From: Coriobacteriaceae bacterium
GTDB lineage: Bacteria > Actinomycetota > Coriobacteriia > Coriobacteriales > Coriobacteriaceae
DNA length: 44,682 bases
Assembly (NCBI GenBank): GCA_902362275.1
Contig: CABIWB010000006.1
Location: forward strand, 17,719-62,400
Direction of reading: 5' to 3'
Below are positions 41,590-44,682 of this stretch, piece after piece. The translations under genes were made by a program, and so were the position numbers. Positions within the stretch are counted from its first letter, which is position 1, and every line of letters starts with the position of its first letter. The notes beneath the pieces are model-generated. The model had not been told where the DNA came from. It ran no database searches and saw only the letters and a list, made by a program, of their open reading frames with translations.

Positions 41590-42108
41590 CTACGCCTCGT
41601 TTTCGATGGTGGCGCGGGCACGCTCGGCAGTCAGTTCCGCCAAACGCTCCTCGTCTACCAGGGTGAGGCCCTTGGTCGGGCACGCCTCAGCACACGCCGG
41701 ACCGCCGGGACGGTCCACGCACAGGTCGCACTTGAGCACGAAGCTCTTAGTCTGCGAACCCACGCGAACGTCGCCCATCAAGACCGGAACCTGCGTGGTC
41801 GCCACGCTCACGGCGCCAAAGGGGCAGGCCATGACGCAGCTCTTGCAGCCGATGCAGTTGTCCTCGTTAACGCCGATACGATGGTTCTTTGGATCAAAGA
41901 ACAAGGCGCCCGTAGGACAGGCCTTCGCGCACGGGGCATCCTCGCAGTGATGGCAAGCCACCGGTGCAGAGATCTCGTACGTACGCGTCACGCGCAGGCG
42001 CGGCGCGGCGATGTTACCGGGGATGTCGTGCGCCTCGATGCACGCCGCCATGCAGGTTTGACACCCAATGCAGCGCGAGGAATCGGCTACGACTCGTTTA
42101 TTGCCCAT
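41590..42108 (-). CDS. hydN: HydN-like four-cluster ferredoxin, electron carrier of FdhF
   Basis: This 172-residue protein has four [4Fe-4S] motifs: RCIGCQTCMAACIEAH, CHHCEDAPCAKACPTGAL, NCIGCKSCVMACPFGAV and KCDLCVDRPGGPACAEAC. It is close to HydN and HycB. Adjacent to fdhF, it is expected to be the primary electron acceptor of formate dehydrogenase H. I start at ATG 42108 (MGNKRVVADS), behind GGAGGGAG. It heads the whole formate hydrogenlyase series and is preceded by a long, structured leader. Confidence 0.9.
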   Translation of the reverse strand: MGNKRVVADSSRCIGCQTCMAACIEAHDIPGNIAAPRLRVTRTYEISAPVACHHCEDAPCAKACPTGALFFDPKNHRIGVNEDNCIGCKSCVMACPFGAVSVATTQVPVLMGDVRVGSQTKSFVLKCDLCVDRPGGPACAEACPTKGLTLVDEERLAELTAERARATIENEA

Positions 42109-42117
42109 GTTGTTCAC

Positions 42118-42213
42118 TCCCTCCTGAATCCCTTGTCGGAGAGACCCTGTCGACATTGCCCCAGGCCGCCCGTGACCTGGCATCGACGTATCGAATGCAT
42201 GCGGCGAAACAGG
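42118..42213 (-). promoter_or_regulatory. Structured hydN leader with Shine-Dalgarno sequestering hairpin, riboswitch-like
   Basis: On the minus strand CCTGT (42213-42209) pairs with ACAGG (42150-42146), enclosing two helices: GCA.TCGA-TACG-TCGATGC (about 42200-42180) and CCAGG (42180-42176) with CCTGG (42165-42161). Next, TCTCC (42142-42138) can pair with GGAGG (42124-42120), which is the ribosome-binding site of hydN. A junction-like domain followed by a Shine-Dalgarno hairpin is the plan of a translational riboswitch. A molybdenum- or tungsten-cofactor sensor would make sense in front of FdhF genes, but I could not match the known Moco consensus by eye. Confidence 0.4.
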
Positions 42214-42258
42214 CACTCGGTAGAATTTCCCCAACGGTATACAGGTTGAATATACGCA

Positions 42259-42314
42259 GTTGCAGGGGGCAAACTTGAGCTTAACCCCTGCAATACGGGT
42301 GTATTGCAGGGGTT
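42259..42314. promoter_or_regulatory. Repeated TTGCAGGGG segments and 14-bp hairpin
   Basis: AACCCCTGCAATAC (42283-42296) and GTATTGCAGGGGTT (42301-42314) form a perfect 14-bp stem with loop GGGT. A second copy of GTTGCAGGGG at 42259-42268 could pair with the same AACCCCTGCAA instead. It could be a terminator (TTTT follows on the plus strand), a switch with two exclusive pairings, or a set of operator half-sites for the formate regulon. Confidence 0.5.
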
Positions 42315-42471
42315 TTGGCAGGTTGGAATTATTCTCGATAGGATATAAAAGCGAGTGTATTACACGCGTACGCCCAAGAAGGATTTCACGCTCGCTTCTG
42401 AAGGATGTAGTACGTTTGTAATAATGTTCACACTCAATTACTCGAGTGCAATAAAGTAGTTGTTATAGAAA

Positions 42472-42487
42472 TGGCTATTACTAGCCA
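42472..42487. promoter_or_regulatory. Inverted repeat upstream of the toxin-antitoxin genes
   Basis: TGGCTA-TTAC-TAGCCA lies 50 bp before the antitoxin start. Antitoxins of this kind usually repress their own promoter at such palindromes; assignment is by position only. Confidence 0.4.
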
Positions 42488-42536
42488 AAGCTGTATTTGA
42501 CTATTCATATTGCACGCTCATTAAGGGAGGCCAGTG

Positions 42537-42860
42537 ATGTCATCGACTCAAAAACGAGCCATCCTGCAGGTGCGCATTCGCGAGGAAGACAAGCAGCATG
42601 CCGAGCGTCTCTACGACGCCATGGGCACATCGCTCGCCGAGGCCGTACGTCTATTTGTCGCGCAGAGCATTTTGATGTGCAAGCTTCCCTTTCAGCCGGT
42701 CGCCGTACGCTCAAAGGACGGCACCGCCGCATATGGATCGCTCAAAGCATATGGGGACCCCAATCGTCGCTCCGAGGAACGCAATGCCTGGATTGAATAC
42801 CTTGCTACAGAAAGCGACGATTCGATTTTGGGTCCCGAGGAAGTAGATATCCGTGAGTAG
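42537..42860 (+). CDS. RelB/DinJ family antitoxin
   Basis: This 107-residue protein begins at ATG 42537, 6 nt after GGGAGG; an in-frame GTG precedes it by one codon. The N-terminal 50 residues show the ribbon-helix-helix pattern of RelB/DinJ: QKRAILQVRIREEDKQHAERL, then YDAMGTSLAEAVRLFVAQSI. This part should bind DNA and repress the operon. The acidic C-terminal half (SDDSILGPEEVDIRE) would wrap the toxin. It overlaps the toxin gene by 8 bp, the usual arrangement of type II modules. Confidence 0.82.
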   Translation: MSSTQKRAILQVRIREEDKQHAERLYDAMGTSLAEAVRLFVAQSILMCKLPFQPVAVRSKDGTAAYGSLKAYGDPNRRSEERNAWIEYLATESDDSILGPEEVDIRE

Positions 42861-43317
42861 CACCATCATCGACGAGACCGTCATCCTACGCTACCTGCTT
42901 GACGACGACGAGGTTCTGTCACCGCGCGCCGCAAAGGTCATCGCCACGCGCACCGCTCGTGTCTACCCCGAGATCATCGCGCGCGTCGTGGTCACGCTGC
43001 GCGACGTCTATAAGGTTCCCCGCGTTGAGATTGCTGCGGCCATGAAAAGGCTGCTCGATGACGTCATGGTCGACGAGCCCACCGTTGTCGCCCTTGCCAT
43101 CAAGCTCTTTGGCAAGACCCATATGGACTTTACCGACTGCCTCCTCGCAGCCCGAACCGCGATCTACAACGATGATGTCGTGAGCTTTGGTAAGCCCATC
43201 ATCCAAGGCATGATCGATTACCGCCACAAGCGCCAAACCGCAGCCGAAGCCCGCAGCAGCCGCAACCGTAGCACCGACGCCACCATCGACAAGCTCCGCC
43301 ACCACGGTCGCCACTAA
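42853..43317 (+). CDS. PIN-domain toxin (VapC-like ribonuclease)
   Basis: This 154-residue protein starts at GTG 42853 inside the antitoxin's last codons. The PIN acidic residues can be placed: D7 in IIDETVILRYLLDDD, E40 in VYPEIIARVVVTL, and D112 and D115 in MDFTDCLLAARTA. It should cleave RNA with Mg or Mn. The C-terminal 30 residues are basic and low-complexity (RHKRQTAAEARSSRNRS). RelB/DinJ antitoxins normally pair with RelE/YafQ toxins, so a PIN partner is a less common combination. Confidence 0.8.
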   Translation: MSSTIIDETVILRYLLDDDEVLSPRAAKVIATRTARVYPEIIARVVVTLRDVYKVPRVEIAAAMKRLLDDVMVDEPTVVALAIKLFGKTHMDFTDCLLAARTAIYNDDVVSFGKPIIQGMIDYRHKRQTAAEARSSRNRSTDATIDKLRHHGRH

Positions 43318-43603
43318 CCGACAGGCAACGGCATCGCCCGCCCCTCAACCCCATCCCCTCCTAAGTTGCGGTGAAATAGTTCCTGGATTTAGGCTTATTC
43401 GAGCTTTTCAGGAACTATTTCACCGCAACTTTCTGTAAGGGTGGTTTTTAGTGCCGCCGAGGGGCACTAATCAACCGTTTGCCGATATGTTTGGCTCTAA
43501 CTCATGACTCTGACCTGCCCCGTCAAGCTTTTGGTCAGTTCATGGCAAGGTCTGGCGGACCAGATAAGGGATAGCGTAGTGTCATTCACTCTCCCTCGAG
43601 ACC
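43318..43603. other. Intergenic region with a stem-loop repeat and a short hairpin
   Basis: Besides the 67-bp stem-loop repeat (43365-43431) this gap contains a hairpin TTAGTGCC (43448-43455) with GGCACTAA (43463-43470). The rest should include the promoter of the next gene. No reading frame of note. Confidence 0.5.
43365..43431. repeat. 67-bp stem-loop repeat, copy 4 (class II, perfect arms)
   Basis: Arms 43365-43386 and 43410-43431 pair without mismatch (one more base pair on each side) around a 23-nt loop. The core is GCGGTGAAATAGTTCCTG. It follows the PIN toxin gene by about 47 bp. Confidence 0.85.
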
Positions 43604-44611
43604 ATGGGGTCGAAAATGAGTCATAATAAACGCTGTTCCAAACCGCAAGTAGAGCTGTTCTTCCGGTTATTCGAGGCCCATCATGGCGGGCACCTGTTTG
43701 TAGCTACCAAAAAATGGGATGAACGCTGTGCCTACGCGCTCATGCAAAAAGAGATGATTATTCGACTCTACAACCATGTCTACGCTGATTCCGCGTATTG
43801 GAATGACCTCGGCGTCGAAAATCGCATCTTTCAATTGGCATCCGCTATTGCGATCGTTGAACCGGATGTCGTGTTTTGTGGAGCAACGGCGGCACTGCTC
43901 TATGGTATCGGTTCTGCATATTCGCTTCTCGACAAGGTGCAAGTGCTGCTGCCGCGTTCCACCAGACGCGATATGTACGAATTCGTTGAATACCGGCGCT
44001 GGCGGTCGGGCGATGTATGGCAGCTCGGCCCGTTTACGTTAACGGATCCATATCGCACGGTGGTCGACATCGCCCGAACGAGCGCTTTTCGATATGCACT
44101 AGGCTATGTCGACGGGTTGGCTCGTGAGTACGGTGTCGAGCGTGAAGAATTGCGTGCATATGCACAAGGGAACTGCCGCGGACTGCATGGCATCGCGCGC
44201 GCATTTGACGTTTTTGAACATATGGATGGCAGATCGGATAACGGTGGAGAATCCGAAGCACGGGCGGCAATGATTCTGGCGGGAGTTGCCGCTCCCAAAC
44301 TTCAGGTTGAAATCACTCGACCGGGAAACGCCGGCTATTATTTGGCAGATTACGGCTGGCAGATGCCAAACGGCTCTTGGATGCTGGCTGAGCTGCATGG
44401 ACTAGGCAAGTTTGAGGACGATGCCCAAAATGATCCGGAACATACTGCGGCAAAAACCTATCGAGCCGCCCTCATGCGCGACGCGAACCTGCGTGCAATG
44501 GGCCACAACGTCATTCATTTCAAGCTCTCAGACACCTACGATGTCAAAGCGTTCGGCTCTATGATGCGCGGCTACGGTATACCAACCACAAAACCCTACG
44601 CAGACTCCTGA
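43604..44611 (+). CDS. AbiEi-like protein with C-terminal endonuclease-like domain, function unknown
   Basis: This 335-residue protein may start at ATG 43604 or at ATG 43616; neither has a clearly better ribosome-binding site. Residues about 85-180 (VVFCGATAALLYGIGSA, FTLTDPYRTVVDIAR) look like the AbiEi/transcriptional-regulator fold found in type IV antitoxins. Residues about 220-325 resemble the Vsr/DUF559 restriction-endonuclease-like fold: SEARAAMILAGV, YLADYGWQMPNGSWMLAELHG and RDANLRAMGHNVIHF, with Asp and Glu in suitable positions. No AbiEii toxin gene follows before the window ends. It is probably a defence or regulatory protein; I do not claim a reaction. Base composition is a little lower in GC than its neighbours. 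Confidence 0.6.
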   Translation: MGSKMSHNKRCSKPQVELFFRLFEAHHGGHLFVATKKWDERCAYALMQKEMIIRLYNHVYADSAYWNDLGVENRIFQLASAIAIVEPDVVFCGATAALLYGIGSAYSLLDKVQVLLPRSTRRDMYEFVEYRRWRSGDVWQLGPFTLTDPYRTVVDIARTSAFRYALGYVDGLAREYGVEREELRAYAQGNCRGLHGIARAFDVFEHMDGRSDNGGESEARAAMILAGVAAPKLQVEITRPGNAGYYLADYGWQMPNGSWMLAELHGLGKFEDDAQNDPEHTAAKTYRAALMRDANLRAMGHNVIHFKLSDTYDVKAFGSMMRGYGIPTTKPYADS

Positions 44612-44673
44612 CCGGCTGCCCTCATCTTCTCGACAACAGAACCCATCATCGACCCAGCCCGCTCGGCCTCAAT

Positions 44674-44682
44674 AAGTTGCGG
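44674..44682. repeat. Start of a fifth stem-loop repeat, cut by the window end
   Basis: The last nine bases, AAGTTGCGG, are identical to the outer end of copy 4. Only the beginning of the left arm is inside the window, so the class cannot be told. Confidence 0.5.

Larger units (their letters stand above)
42109..42536. other. Divergent regulatory region between hydN-fdhF and the toxin-antitoxin genes
   Basis: This 428-bp region holds no gene. From left to right it contains the structured hydN leader (42118-42213), the repeated TTGCAGGGG segments with a terminator-like hairpin (42259-42314), an odd palindrome GTGTA-T-TACAC (42355-42365), CACTC/GAGTG repeats (42430-42447), and the inverted repeat TGGCTA-TTAC-TAGCCA (42472-42487). 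It is markedly A/T-richer from 42320 to 42520 than the rest of the window. Promoters for both directions should lie here. Confidence 0.6.

Noticed and set aside
5419..44682. The repeated palindromes as a CRISPR array
   Set aside because: The copies are single, many kilobases apart, and have paired arms with a loop rather than direct repeats with spacers; no cas genes are seen.

Overview
The window is a high-GC stretch, almost wholly coding, from what looks like a gut Actinobacterium of the class Coriobacteriia, most likely Collinsella. The clues are the base composition, a tig-clpP-clpX block, an FdhF/Hyf-type formate hydrogenlyase, bacterial selenocysteine machinery, and short palindromic elements in many intergenic gaps. 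No rRNA, CRISPR array, phage gene or insertion-sequence transposase is visible. Nearly all genes lie on the minus strand; the exceptions are an oxidoreductase trio and a peptidase near the left end, and the last three genes at the right end.

Layout. 1-375: edge-truncated membrane/zinc-ribbon protein. 701-3905: three-gene glycerol-3-phosphate-dehydrogenase-like operon (GlpA-like, FAD/NAD oxidoreductase, DUF1667). 4062-5150: M24 peptidase flanked by inverted repeats. 5500-13598: folC, valS, clpX, clpP and tig (transcribed tig>clpP>clpX, then valS>folC). 13690-13773: tRNA-Leu(UAG). 13914-17659: molybdenum hydroxylase (fused Fe-S/Mo subunit plus FAD subunit). 17889-19244: gdhA. 19501-24368: selenium/molybdenum island transcribed selA>selB>selC (tRNA-Sec)>mobA>DUF3343 protein. 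24445-26562: orphan molybdopterin oxidoreductase. 26683-42108: a complete formate hydrogenlyase locus, transcribed hydN>fdhF>hyfA-hyfB-hyfC-hyfD-hyfE-hyfF-hyfG-hyfH-hyfI>hycH>hycI>focA. 42537-43317: RelB/DinJ antitoxin with a PIN-domain toxin. 43604-44611: an AbiEi/restriction-endonuclease-like protein of unknown function.

How the genes work together. FocA moves formate across the membrane. The selenoenzyme FdhF (in-frame TGA at codon 140 followed by a SECIS-like hairpin) oxidises it. Electrons pass through the HydN/HyfA ferredoxins and HyfH/HyfI to the [NiFe] subunit HyfG, which releases H2. Three antiporter-like subunits (HyfB, HyfD, HyfF) plus HyfC and HyfE form the membrane arm of a Hyd-4-like, probably ion-translocating, complex. 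HycI matures HyfG. SelA, SelB and selC supply the selenocysteine that FdhF needs, and MobA supplies the guanylated molybdenum cofactor, so the middle of the window serves the right part. selD, the hyp genes and an FhlA/HyfR-type activator are not in the window.

The most unexpected signals are non-coding. (1) A family of 67-bp stem-loops with 22-nt arms and a constant 23-nt loop is present in four copies plus a fifth cut by the window end; the arm sequence changes in a compensatory way between two classes. (2) Two large nested palindromes bracket valS and share conserved loop segments while their stems differ. (3) A structured, riboswitch-like leader with Shine-Dalgarno sequestration lies in front of hydN-fdhF. 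(4) A perfect 16-bp palindrome lies just upstream of fdhF. These assignments come from reading the sequence by eye and have not been tested by database search or folding software.
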